Below are positions 1-8,771 of a DNA stretch of 64,000 nucleotides, piece by piece; position 1 is the first letter of the stretch, and every line of letters starts with the position of its first letter. The notes below the pieces were generated by a model. It saw only the letters and a list, made by a program, of their open reading frames with translations, had not been told where the DNA came from and made no database searches. The stretch spans positions 1 through 64,000 of the forward strand of contig JAYFOZ010000002.1 in NCBI GenBank assembly GCA_034928305.1, read 5' to 3'. The DNA is from Methanomassiliicoccaceae archaeon. GTDB taxonomy: Archaea; Thermoplasmatota; Thermoplasmata; Methanomassiliicoccales; Methanomethylophilaceae. A program made the position numbers and the translations under genes.

Positions 1-1
1 G

Positions 2-112
2 GACCGCGGCGTGAACGTGCGTTCCGAGAAGACCAAGCGCGTGAGGGAGATCTTCGAGGCGTTCGGGGTCGAAGACCCTGAGCACCTCGAGCTTGCCCCT
101 CAGAATTCATAA
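2..112 (+). CDS. C-terminal fragment of an unidentified protein
   Basis: Only the last 36 codons are inside the window, in frame 2, ending with TAA at 110-112. The tail is charged and reads like a short helix (REIFEAFGVED) followed by a small disordered end. I do not recognise the family from so little. The remnant of an older IS begins a few tens of bases downstream, so the original 3' end of this gene may have been altered by that insertion. Confidence 0.5.
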   Translation, partial: DRGVNVRSEKTKRVREIFEAFGVEDPEHLELAPQNS

Positions 113-171
113 GGCATGTAGCTCAATTCCGGGGATTTCGGCATAAACGGCAGATGATCTGTCCGAAATTA

Positions 172-177
172 CTGAAA
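172..177. repeat. Target-site duplication, left copy
   Basis: CTGAAA at 172-177 repeats at 1960-1965 directly outside the inverted repeats of the inner IS. The corresponding site in the inner copy's own transposase gene reads GCTGAAAAC on the complementary strand, which shows that the target was the older IS copy. Confidence 0.8.
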
Positions 178-1959
178 CCCGCGTTTGACACATAGGGCTC
201 TTTTTCAGAATATGGCGTGAGCTTCAGCGATAGCGATCCTGTCGATACTGGGCAAAGATAGAATAGGCCTTTCGATAGTTCTTAGTCGCCAAACCACAAA
301 CAGGCCGAAAGGCCGTCTTTATCATCAGAATCGAATCCTTTAATCTTGCGGTCCGAGGTCTGTTTTGTTTGGCGGGAAAAGAGAGAAAATGTCCCGTAAG
401 AGAAGCAGACTGCATGTGAAGATACCGGCACCGAACGAAAATGTGACGATGATCGCGGGCAACAAGGTCCTTGCGGAATCCGTGTTCCGGGAGATGGGTT
501 TGGACGTGTTCCTAAACGGATTGAAACGGTCTCAGGGCAACTCCGTTGCAGCTGAGACGATTGCTCTGGTAGCGAACTCAGTGGAGATGACGGGATTATC
601 CGTGAACCGTTTGGATAGGTTGCTGAACAATGACGTGATCCGTGCGGAGTACGGACTGGACGCCAACGCGCCCAGGTCCGTGTACCGCACCGTCGAACGT
701 CTGGGGAGGAACAGCGATTCCATCGTCTCATTCCTAGGACGCGTACTGAAGTCGAGATACGGGGTGAAGATGGACACCGTCTTCATGGATTGGACCTCGA
801 TGTACTTCGAAGCACCACAGAAAGGTGTGGTCCGCGTAGGGTATTCGAGGGACCACAGACCTGACAGGCCTCAGGTGACCGTTGGATTGAGCATGGACCG
901 CGATTCGGGGATGCCTGTAGGATTGACCGTGAATCCGGGGAACATACTGGATGTGACGCACTTCGACGACACGCTGAAGCAGGTCCTTCCGATACTGCCG
1001 AAGGATGCGATGATCGTCTTCGATAATGGCGCGTATTCCATGAACAACGCCAGGATGCTGGATTCCAATGGTCTCGGATTCGTGACGCGCATGCAGCTGA
1101 ACGCATCGGACGATGCGTTCGTGAAGGCGCATCGTGATGAATGGATCGAAATCGACGAGGATATCTCGTTCATAAGGACCAAAGGCAACCTCGGACGTAC
1201 GAGGTACATATTCAGGAACCTGAAGTTGCGTTCCGATATCCTGTACCGTTATCGCAGCAAGGCGAAGCACGACTGGGACGAGATGCAGACGATCAGGAAG
1301 AACATAGATTCGGGACGGAGGCCGCGTAAGAAGTACCGTAACTCGAATTGTTTCGTCGACACTCGATTGTCCTATCAGTTCCCCTTGGGAGGAAGGACCG
1401 AGGAGGAAGCTTTGGATATGGCCGTGGACAGGATGATGGCGGGACGCGAGGGGCTTTTCGTGCTGCTGTCGAACCGTCCGTTGACAGCTTCGGAGATACT
1501 CGACCTGTACCGTGCGAGGAACGACGTGGAGACGGCGTTCCGCGACCTCGAACACGGGATTGACTGGAGACCGGCCAGATGCACTTCCGAGGATGCGATC
1601 AGAGGACGTACCCTGATCTCGTTCCTGGCGTTGTTCTGTATGTCCATGATACGCTTTCTCTATCCCGAGTTCCGCGGGAGGACTGCAGAATCGATGTGCG
1701 AGGAGCTGAGCTCGTTCTCACTTACGGTTCTGGTGCAGAATGGGATGGAGAGAAGACGTGTTTTCAGCAATTTCGGACGCATCATCCGTCGTCTGTGGGG
1801 GCAAAAAGAGTCTGTTCCGGTGCCGAAGGCACCCGGACAGACGCTCATAGACGATATTCTCGTCTGAAGAACGCCGAGTGAGAACGCGGATCGGACGTAC
1901 AATGGCGAAATCATTCAGCGAAAGCCAGGTCAAAACCTCACGTAAGTGTCAGACTCGGG
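178..1959 (+). mobile_element. Intact IS1634/IS4-like insertion sequence
   Basis: A complete element of 1,782 bp with one transposase gene. Its ends are 14-bp imperfect inverted repeats (CCCGCGTTTGACAC at 178-191; GTGTCAGACTCGGG at 1946-1959, two mismatches). It is flanked by a 6-bp direct repeat CTGAAA at 172-177 and 1960-1965. The target lies in the 3' part of the older copy's transposase gene. Everything needed for a functional element is visible. Confidence 0.88.
389..1867 (+). CDS. IS1634/IS4-like DDE transposase
   Basis: DDE transposase of 492 residues that cuts and joins the ends of the surrounding IS. The three acidic positions are visible in FMDWTSMYFE, IVFDNGAYS and the Y-x2-R-x3-E segment YRARNDVE. 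The region GYSRDHRPDRPQV followed by NPGNILDVTHFDDT is characteristic of IS1634 relatives. I chose ATG 389, where the conserved MSRKRSRLH begins; an upstream in-frame TTG at 365 would add eight residues. The gene is intact and ends with TGA, unlike its neighbour copy. Confidence 0.9.
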   Translation: MSRKRSRLHVKIPAPNENVTMIAGNKVLAESVFREMGLDVFLNGLKRSQGNSVAAETIALVANSVEMTGLSVNRLDRLLNNDVIRAEYGLDANAPRSVYRTVERLGRNSDSIVSFLGRVLKSRYGVKMDTVFMDWTSMYFEAPQKGVVRVGYSRDHRPDRPQVTVGLSMDRDSGMPVGLTVNPGNILDVTHFDDTLKQVLPILPKDAMIVFDNGAYSMNNARMLDSNGLGFVTRMQLNASDDAFVKAHRDEWIEIDEDISFIRTKGNLGRTRYIFRNLKLRSDILYRYRSKAKHDWDEMQTIRKNIDSGRRPRKKYRNSNCFVDTRLSYQFPLGGRTEEEALDMAVDRMMAGREGLFVLLSNRPLTASEILDLYRARNDVETAFRDLEHGIDWRPARCTSEDAIRGRTLISFLALFCMSMIRFLYPEFRGRTAESMCEELSSFSLTVLVQNGMERRRVFSNFGRIIRRLWGQKESVPVPKAPGQTLIDDILV

Positions 1960-1965
1960 CTGAAA
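1960..1965. repeat. Target-site duplication, right copy
   Basis: CTGAAA, the partner of 172-177. Sequence to its right resumes the older transposase pseudogene at the codons for the RRIFS segment. Confidence 0.8.
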
Positions 1966-3334
1966 ATACGTCTTTTCTCCATGCCTTTCTGCACCAGAAC
2001 TGTAAGTGAGAACGAGTTCAGCCCCTCGCACATCGATTCCGCTGTCTTTCCGCGGAACTCTGGATATAGGAAACAAACAACGGACATGCAGAACAATGCG
2101 AGAAACGATATCAGGATACGACCTCTTATGGCATCCTCGGATATGCATATAGCCGGCCTCCAATCGATTCCGTGCTTCGGGTCGCGGAACGCCGTCTCCA
2201 CATCGTTCCTCGCATGATACAGATCGAGGATCTCCGAAGCTGTCAACGGACGGTTTGATAACAGCACGAAAAGTCCCTCGCGGCCTGTCATCATACTGTT
2301 CACGGCCATATCCACAGTTTCATCCTCGCTCCTTCCCCCGAAAGGGAACTGATACGATAGCTTCGTGTCATGAAACAGTTCGAATTGCGGTACTTCTTGC
2401 GCGGTCTCTTCCCGGAATCCATGTTCTTCCAGATCGTCTACATCTCGTCCCAATCGTGCTTGGCTTTCGCACGATAACGATGGAGTATGTCGGAACGCAG
2501 CTTCAGGTTCCTGAAGATGTATCTCGTCCTTCCGAGATTGCCTTTCGTCCGCATGAATGAGATATCGTCGTCGATCCTCACCCACTCGTTCCAATGAACC
2601 TTCACGAACGCATCGTCTGATGCGTTCAGCTGCATGCGCGTCACGAAACCCAAGCCCTCGGAATCCAGCAATCTTGCGTTGTTCATCGAGTACGCCCCGT
2701 TATCGAAGACTATCATAGCACCCTCCGGCAGTATCGAAAGCACTTGTTTCAGAGTGTCGTCGAAATGCGTCACGTCTAATATGTCCCCGGATTCACCGTC
2801 AGTCCTACCAGCATCCCCGAATCGCGGCACATGCTCAATCCCACGGTGACCTGGGCCTGTCCAATCTATGATCTCTGGAATAACCCACACGGAAAACGCC
2901 CTTCTGGGATGCCTCGAAGTACATCGAGGTCCGGTCCATGAAGACGGTATCCATCTTCACACTATATCTCTGTTTCAGCACACGTCCCAGAAATGCAACG
3001 ATCGCATCGCTGTTCCTTCCTAGACGTTCCACGGTACGGTACACGGATTTCGGAGCATTCGCATCCAATCCATACTCTTCGCGGACGATATCGTTCTCCA
3101 GCAATCTGTCCAAACGGTTGACGGACAATCCTGTCATCTCCATCAAATTGGCGACGAGAGCGACGGTCTCGGCGGCAACGGAGTTGCCCTGAGGCCGCTT
3201 CAATCCGTCAAGGAATATATCCAAAGCCATCTCCCGGAACACGGATTCCGCAAGGATCTTGTTACCTGCGGTCATGGTGATGTTTTCGTCGGCATCGGTA
3301 TCTTTTTGTGTAGTCTGCTTCTTCTACGAGACAT
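1960..3334 (-). pseudogene. Decayed IS1634/IS4-like transposase, disrupted by IS insertion
   Basis: Relative of the 389-1867 transposase in opposite orientation. Against that copy I see single-base deletions near 3285 (before MTAGNKILAES), near 2855 (after DRP), near 2782 (before GDILDV) and near 2370 (before DTKLSYQ). There is also a CAG-to-TAG change at about 2428-2430, after DWDEM. The C-terminal end is cut off at 1965 by the younger IS; its continuation lies at about 145-177. The catalytic regions FMDRTSMYFE, IVFDNGAYS and YHARNDVE are still readable. It cannot make a full transposase. Confidence 0.88.
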
Positions 3335-3786
3335 ATTCCTTCTTTTCCCGCCAAACCCCGCAGGTCGACGACCGTAATCTTAAAGGATTCGATTCCGATT
3401 GTGGAGGCGGCCTATCTGCCTGTTTGGGGTTTAGCGACTAAAACGATCCGATGGCCGCTTTTATCGTTTGTCCAGATGATGACAGGAGAGGATCGAACGC
3501 GCTTACGTTACGCGCTCACAAATTACCCTATTTGTCAAACTCGGGCTATAATCAAAATTGGAAGAAGGATGCAGTCCAAAGCGTCCTGAACTGAAATTGT
3601 TTCCTTATCACAGATGAATAGATTCCATTGGGACACATCCATCGTCCAGTATTCAGGCTAGCAATAGTTTTGCAAAAGCTCGTTGAGCTTGGGGCTAATT
3701 AGACCTAAGGCAGAGTTCTATCAGAGCTTTTTGAGGAGTTTAAAGCTTATATGATGACGTGAATATGTCGATTCGATGCAATCATA
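3335..3786. other. Gap: IS end, then non-coding AT-rich sequence
   Basis: 3335-3545 is the 5' leader and terminal repeat of the older IS; its leader resembles that of the inner copy (shared stretches such as ATTCGATTC near 3387 and GGCGGGAAAAG on the complementary strand near 3341). From 3546 to 3786 I see no gene, RNA or clear hairpin. This stretch is the downstream flank of the GT8 gene, which ends at 3787. Confidence 0.5.
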
Positions 3787-6576
3787 TTACATCTTAAGAT
3801 TATCCAGCTCCAATTTGGCCCATTTATTGCCATTGGCTACTGCCTTCTGATACCAAACTTTAGCCAACCCCATATTCTTTGTCACGCCCTTACCATCACG
3901 ATACATACGGGCAAGCCTCCCCTGCATTCCAGCATTTCCTGACTCTGCAATAGGTTCACAGATGTTAAATGCTACTTTCCATTTGGTTTCATCATCAACA
4001 GACATAAGTAAATCAATACATTCTCCGGCCCAAGATTTACTATTGGATGTTGCTTTAATCATCCAAGATATAGCCAGTTCTGGATTTTTTTCTGTTCCAT
4101 GGCCATCACGATACATACGGGCAAGCCTCCCCTGCATATTGGAAATGCCCTGTTCTGCGAGCGGTTTACATATTTTGAAGGCCTCATTGCATTTATCATC
4201 ATCACTGGTAGAAATTAATAAATCAATAAATTCTCCTGCCCAACCTGTGTTTTTCACAACAGCTCTTCCATACCAGTACAGTGCAGCTTCAGTGTCTTTA
4301 TCTGTTCCATGGCCATCACGATACATACGGGCAAGCCTGCACTGTCCAAATGGATCATTCGCGTTGGCCATATCTGTACAGATTTTAAATGCCTGTGAAT
4401 AGTCATATGGTGCACCAGATTGGATTAGGATGTCAACATACTCGCGACGAGCCCAGTCAAGACCACACTCAAAGGCAACCCTCATTAGCCTGGCGGCCTC
4501 GCTGATATTTTTTTCAGTACCCTTACCATCACGATACAAACGGGCCAATCTACCATATATCTGAGGATTATTGCTTTCAGTCGAGTTTTCAAGCCTTATG
4601 AAAAGATTTTTCATTTCATCATCGGGTGCCGACTTCCACTTTTCATCAAACTCTTTAATCAGTGCAGATGCGCTCTCTTTCTTTTTATTATTGCCCCTAA
4701 TTTTTTTAAGCGTTTCCATAATAGTCCTCCTTATTGTCCTTTTTTTCGGTTTCTTCTCTATAAACACAAACTGCTTATTAGCAACGATTCCTGATATACA
4801 TCCACTTAAGCGTGCTTTCTTGCCAGCCAAAACCTGACCGTCGTGATATCTGTTCAATACTATGTAATAATAGGGGGACAGTTTGGCATAATGCCACCAT
4901 CTGTCGGCCAATGCACATGAAAGATCCGCCCAGGGTTTTGTTTCTGCGGCATAGTGTGTTATCACTGGACGATTGTTGGCTTCATTTATTTCATTTTGAG
5001 TAAATATTTTTAATAGCTGTTCAGGTGTTTTTTCATATTTTGCAATCATACAATTGAATTTGTATGGTAAATGGAGAATGTGGTTGTAACATGCTCGATT
5101 AATCACATCCTGATCTTGAGAACGAAGTCCAAGCTTAGATAGCGCTATGAACTCTTCCTCGATACCATTTTCTCTAATTTTCTTCAGGTTAAAGATTAAC
5201 ATTCCAGCATTTACATATTGATCTATTGCAGGCAGTCCATTCTCAATGCAATACTGCACATTGCCGTCAGTGGCCCAATGATAACTAGCTGCCTTTACTC
5301 CAGCAATGTAATTGTCACCAAGATCGGTGAGAAAACAATCCATCAAATCCCACTCAACGGCTACATCCGAATCCATGTAAATCATTTTTTCATATTGCGG
5401 AAAAAGACTTGAGGCCATGAGCCTATAGAATGTCGGATGTGTTATATGGGGGATATTTAATTTTACATCATTGAAACAATCATCGCCCATTTTGATATAT
5501 TCAATTGAGCAATTACCGTATTTAGATACTATTTCTTGGAATTTAGCATCAGTATCATAATCAAAAGTCGAAGAAGTTAGAATGAAAAAAGAATATTTCG
5601 CATCGCATCTTCTGTTCTCTAATGCGGAAAGAATAGTGATGCCAGTTTGTGGAGTATAGTTTTTATCGGTAGCTAGTATTATTGGGATATTTTTGATATG
5701 GGCCCTATTATCTAGTTGTAATCTCTCCAAAGGCTGAGCATACGGGCTAATTTTGTAATAATCGTACCACTCCTTTGCATATGGAATATCTCCATATTTC
5801 CATGGTTTATTTTTGGAGGCATAGTGGAAGATGGCCGCGTCTTTGTAGAGATCATAAAGACATGAGTAATCGACATGATATAGGGCGTTAAGGTCCTTGA
5901 TGTCAAACTTGTGAGCAGAGTTCCACAGATTGACGATTAGACAGTTGTACACAATTGGTAATTCGACAATCTTGCCGTCAAATACTATATTAAATGCATC
6001 CTGATCAACAAATTTATTATTATTTAAATCAGACTTGGCGTTTACCAACAACATTGTTGCATTGTCTTTCCTCATTTCATCAAGATTTAATAGTAGAACT
6101 CCGGAATTAAAATAATTCGAAAGCGCCCCCCTCAAACCTTCATTGTTATATATTATTCCGGAATCTCTTACAACGCCTGCATACTTGCCAGTCAAACCTG
6201 TTGAAAATATATTGGAGATGTCCTTCCTCACAATTATGTCCGAATCCAGATACAGTGCGATGTCTTCATCCAAGAGATTTGGAATCTCGAATTTTAGCAG
6301 GGCTGTTATTGAGCCAGCGCCCGTGTTACCATCGTATTCCTTGTAAATGGACTGATATTTTTCAGTGGACACAACTAGAATTTCAACATCAGCGCCCCAT
6401 TTCGGAGTAGAAAATTCCATAATAATTTTTCTACTGACATCAGACAGTCCAGGGGTACAGGCATAAATTTTGAATTCGGTATCGGGAGCTTTGTTAATCA
6501 ACAATGATGATATTGCCGCGCTGGTGGGTCCAATAAATTTGTCATCGAATACAAAAACCACTGCATATTTTTTCAT
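3787..6576 (-). CDS. Double GT8 glycosyltransferase with C-terminal Sel1 repeats
   Basis: A 929-residue predicted cytoplasmic protein. Residues 1 to about 290 form a first GT8-type domain with the DxD site LYLDSDIIV. Residues from about 297 to 600 form a second GT8 domain with IYMDSDVAVEWD. GT8 enzymes transfer sugars from nucleotide donors with retention of configuration. The last 270 residues are Sel1-like (TPR-related) helical repeats with the signature ARMYRDGxGTxKN. A good ribosome site (AGGTGG) lies 6-7 bases before the ATG. The gene is AT-rich compared with the core genes further right. Two catalytic domains suggest either two linkages or one inactive partner; the acceptor is unknown. 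Confidence 0.85.
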   Translation of the reverse strand: MKKYAVVFVFDDKFIGPTSAAISSLLINKAPDTEFKIYACTPGLSDVSRKIIMEFSTPKWGADVEILVVSTEKYQSIYKEYDGNTGAGSITALLKFEIPNLLDEDIALYLDSDIIVRKDISNIFSTGLTGKYAGVVRDSGIIYNNEGLRGALSNYFNSGVLLLNLDEMRKDNATMLLVNAKSDLNNNKFVDQDAFNIVFDGKIVELPIVYNCLIVNLWNSAHKFDIKDLNALYHVDYSCLYDLYKDAAIFHYASKNKPWKYGDIPYAKEWYDYYKISPYAQPLERLQLDNRAHIKNIPIILATDKNYTPQTGITILSALENRRCDAKYSFFILTSSTFDYDTDAKFQEIVSKYGNCSIEYIKMGDDCFNDVKLNIPHITHPTFYRLMASSLFPQYEKMIYMDSDVAVEWDLMDCFLTDLGDNYIAGVKAASYHWATDGNVQYCIENGLPAIDQYVNAGMLIFNLKKIRENGIEEEFIALSKLGLRSQDQDVINRACYNHILHLPYKFNCMIAKYEKTPEQLLKIFTQNEINEANNRPVITHYAAETKPWADLSCALADRWWHYAKLSPYYYIVLNRYHDGQVLAGKKARLSGCISGIVANKQFVFIEKKPKKRTIRRTIMETLKKIRGNNKKKESASALIKEFDEKWKSAPDDEMKNLFIRLENSTESNNPQIYGRLARLYRDGKGTEKNISEAARLMRVAFECGLDWARREYVDILIQSGAPYDYSQAFKICTDMANANDPFGQCRLARMYRDGHGTDKDTEAALYWYGRAVVKNTGWAGEFIDLLISTSDDDKCNEAFKICKPLAEQGISNMQGRLARMYRDGHGTEKNPELAISWMIKATSNSKSWAGECIDLLMSVDDETKWKVAFNICEPIAESGNAGMQGRLARMYRDGKGVTKNMGLAKVWYQKAVANGNKWAKLELDNLKM
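3893..4553 (-). repeat. Tandem Sel1-coding repeats, ~210-bp period
   Basis: A near-identical block (CCATCACGATACATACGGGC and flanks, plus-strand reading) recurs at 3893, 4103, 4313 and, with changes, 4526. The spacings are 210, 210 and 213 bp. Each period encodes a 70-71 residue double Sel1 unit in the GT8 gene. The strong nucleotide identity between copies points to recent duplication or gene conversion. Confidence 0.85.
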
Positions 6577-6644
6577 TAAACCACCTGAAAAAGTAATAAC
6601 CAGTATACAAAGTGCTAACGTCTTTGACCAGCATGCGTTGACAG

Positions 6645-6655
6645 GATTATAAGCT
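6645..6655 (-). promoter_or_regulatory. Possible TATA box of the GT8-Sel1 gene
   Basis: On the minus strand the sequence GCTTATAATCC lies about 70-80 bases upstream of the GT8 start codon. This fits an archaeal TATA element with a leader of roughly 45-50 bases. No other strong candidate is nearer. Confidence 0.4.
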
Positions 6656-6868
6656 TTGGTAGATTAATGACCACATCTGGAGTTGAATAGTAATTTGAAC
6701 CGAACAATAGTTGAGCAATAGAGTATTGCACAACGAAGCGGGCACTCGTTAATAACAAGCGCATTGCTAATCGGAATACTCAAAATCAATTCATTTTTCA
6801 GGTGAAATGCGTAATTGGAAATTTTTATAGCCCATCTAGATCATTTCTATGACTCCATACAACCTAAC

Positions 6869-6893
6869 TTCGCTTAATCCTTGGTAACAAGGT
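6869..6893 (+). repeat. Left terminal inverted repeat of second IS
   Basis: Begins TTCGCTTAA and ends TTGGTAACAAGGT. It matches the complement of 8503-8527 except for three adjacent bases in the middle. Confidence 0.85.
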
Positions 6894-6966
6894 TGTTTCT
6901 CTTGTGTTGTTTTTCTGATTTGGCCTGAGTATATCGGGCATTATATATCATCGTTATCATATAATA

Positions 6967-8522
6967 ATGAGTTATGACCACATCAAGACCGTGGGCGGGA
7001 ATCACTATCTGTATCGTGTGACCGGTGTCTGGGACCCCGAGAAGAAGAACTCCAGACAGGTTCGCGATATGTCGTACCCTGCGATACCGAAGGCAATTCC
7101 GTCCAATCGGGGAAGAGGGATGCTGTCGCCGTAAGCAAGACATTCGGACTATACTGGCTTCTTCAGTGTATATCGGACGATATCGGTCTTGATAGGATGT
7201 TGAACGAATGTTTTGAAAAAGATGTAGCAGAGGACATATTCACTTTGGCCGTTCTGAGATGTGTCCGTCCGGTACTTCTTAGGCAGACGGACAATCTGAT
7301 GCAGGAATCCATCCTTTCGGAGTACAGAAACAACGACGGAATGGGTTCGAGAGATCCTTACAGACCGCTTTCGGGGATAAACGAAGACGGAAGGAACAGA
7401 TTCTTTTTCGAAAGATACGACGGAAAAAGTGTGGTCATATTCGATCTTTCGGCATTCGGAACAGAATCGTCGAGGAGGTCCAGAGCGGAATATGGAGACT
7501 ATTATAGGAATATATGCATGCCGCAGGTGAGCATGGGCATGGTGCATTCGATGGATACCGGATTGCCGTTCTGTCATCGTCTTTACGGAGGAAGCATCTC
7601 CGATGTCAAGATATTGGAGAGCATGGCGTTATTCGTTTCATCATTGGGCTGCAATGACATCCATTTCGTGATGGACCGCGGTTTCTTCATCAAAAACAAT
7701 ATTCTGAGGCTGCTGGATAGCGGGATAGGATTCACAACTCCTGTTCCCGGGGGCAGGAGGATCTTCAAGACGATTGTATCGGAATCGGTCAGGAACATGA
7801 GCTCGCTGAACACGGGAGTGTTCAACGGCGAGGTCATCAGATATTTTGATACAAAGCAGAGATAAGAGGGAGAACGGTCAGGGCATTGTCATATCTGGAT
7901 GAGGCCAGAAGACTGGACGAGATAACGACATTGTATTCCAGATTGGATTCCTTCGAAACGGTATTGTACGATACTAAATGGACCGAAGGCATCCACAGGA
8001 AGCTTAGGCAGCAGTTCGGAACGGACATTCTGAGATATTTCGAACTTTCCGATGACAACGTGAACGTAGCGTATCGGAGGAAGAGGAATGCGATAACGGC
8101 CAAAGAGAACACGTGCGGGCGTATGGCGATCCTCACGACATCCGACGGTTCATGGGATTCTGTGCTGTCGATGTACAGGCAGAGGAATGACGCTGAGTCG
8201 GATTTCAGCATCCTGAAATCCAATCTGGCCGGAGGTGTGAGGTACTTTCAGACCGACAAGGCGGCAGACGGCCTGGTCCTTGTTCAGTTCGTGAGTCTGA
8301 TCCTAAGATGCGAACTGATGAACAGGATCAGAATGAGCACCGATCTGAACCGGAAGGTGTGGTATCCCGATGTTATGAACGAGCTGTCAAAATCGAAAGT
8401 ATCGAAAATCGGGGACAAATGGGTCCTCAACGAGGTATCGAAGAAATAGGCTGTTGTTCGAGAGACTTGGCATGGATGAACCGACAACTTCGGACCTGAG
8501 AGACCTTGTTACCAAATCTTAA
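6967..8522 (+). pseudogene. Decayed DDE transposase with several frameshifts
   Basis: The N-terminal piece from ATG 6967 contains YLYRVTGVWDPEKKNSRQVR. It then shifts frame near 7075-7095 into a long stretch to 7865 with FDLSAFGTESS, PQVSMGMVHSMDTGLP and VMDRGFFIKNN. It shifts again near 7860-7890 into a frame with YRQRNDAESDFSILKS, the Y-x2-R-x3-E region, up to TAG 8447-8449. A further +1 shift gives LLFERLGMDEP and the end near 8522. The family pattern is that of an IS4/IS1634-type DDE enzyme. At least three frame changes make a functional product unlikely. Confidence 0.85.
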
Positions 8523-8527
8523 GCGAA
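8503..8527 (-). repeat. Right terminal inverted repeat of second IS
   Basis: ACCTTGTTACCAA followed by TTAAGCGAA, the mirror of 6869-6893. The last codons of the decayed transposase (RDLVTKS) run into it. Confidence 0.85.
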
Positions 8528-8771
8528 CCTGGGATTGAAGGGCGCGTATCGGTTGATTATGGTAATTTATAATTCAAAAATACGTTTTTAGAATACTAAG
8601 TATTTGTTGTATTTTCTTTATCAGGTGTCACAAACCAATATGTTGAAAGATGTGTTTATTGTTATACAACCGGCGGGCCCTAATTCATTGAACAAATTTA
8701 ACACAAGAAATGAATTTTATTAATTTGATTTAGTAATGTAAATATCAATGGAAATATGTGGAGTTGATGCA

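Larger units (their letters stand above)
145..3545 (-). mobile_element. Older, decayed IS1634/IS4-like element split by a younger copy
   Basis: The outer element survives as two pieces, about 145-177 and 1960-3545. The right outer end carries an inverted-repeat end (TTGTCAAACTCGGG, 3532-3545) like that of the inner copy. The piece at about 145-177 matches the 3' end of the inner copy's transposase gene in reverse orientation (shared run GTCCGAAATT near 161-170), so it continues the sequence that resumes at 1960. The left outer inverted repeat is not visible, so that end is truncated near the preceding gene. The left boundary is approximate. Confidence 0.75.
6869..8527 (+). mobile_element. Second, decayed IS element (IS4/IS1634-like superfamily)
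   Basis: An element of about 1.66 kb bounded by 25-bp inverted repeats with three mismatches. The left repeat starts TTCGCTTAA at 6869 and the right repeat ends TTAAGCGAA at 8527; both contain the core TTGGTAACAAGGT (or its complement). The transposase inside is broken. The terminal repeats differ from those of the 178-1959 element, so this is a different IS. I could not identify a convincing target duplication. Confidence 0.8.

Noticed and set aside
734-1555. Long antisense open frame of 273 codons across the transposase
   Set aside because: It has no protein-like motifs and mirrors the codon pattern of the real transposase gene on the other strand.
2428-2430. TAG in the older transposase copy as a recoded codon
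   Set aside because: The gene has several single-base deletions and is split by another IS, so the TAG is most simply decay.
3893-4553. Possible CRISPR array because of regularly spaced identical blocks
   Set aside because: The spacing is about 210 bp, the blocks lie in a continuous reading frame, and they encode Sel1 units.
8447-8449. TAG in the second IS transposase as another pyrrolysine site
   Set aside because: The coding sequence continues in a different frame after it, and the gene already has other frame changes.
7197-8449. Programmed frameshift in the second IS
   Set aside because: There are at least three frame changes spread along the gene, with no slippery site seen at them; decay explains this better.
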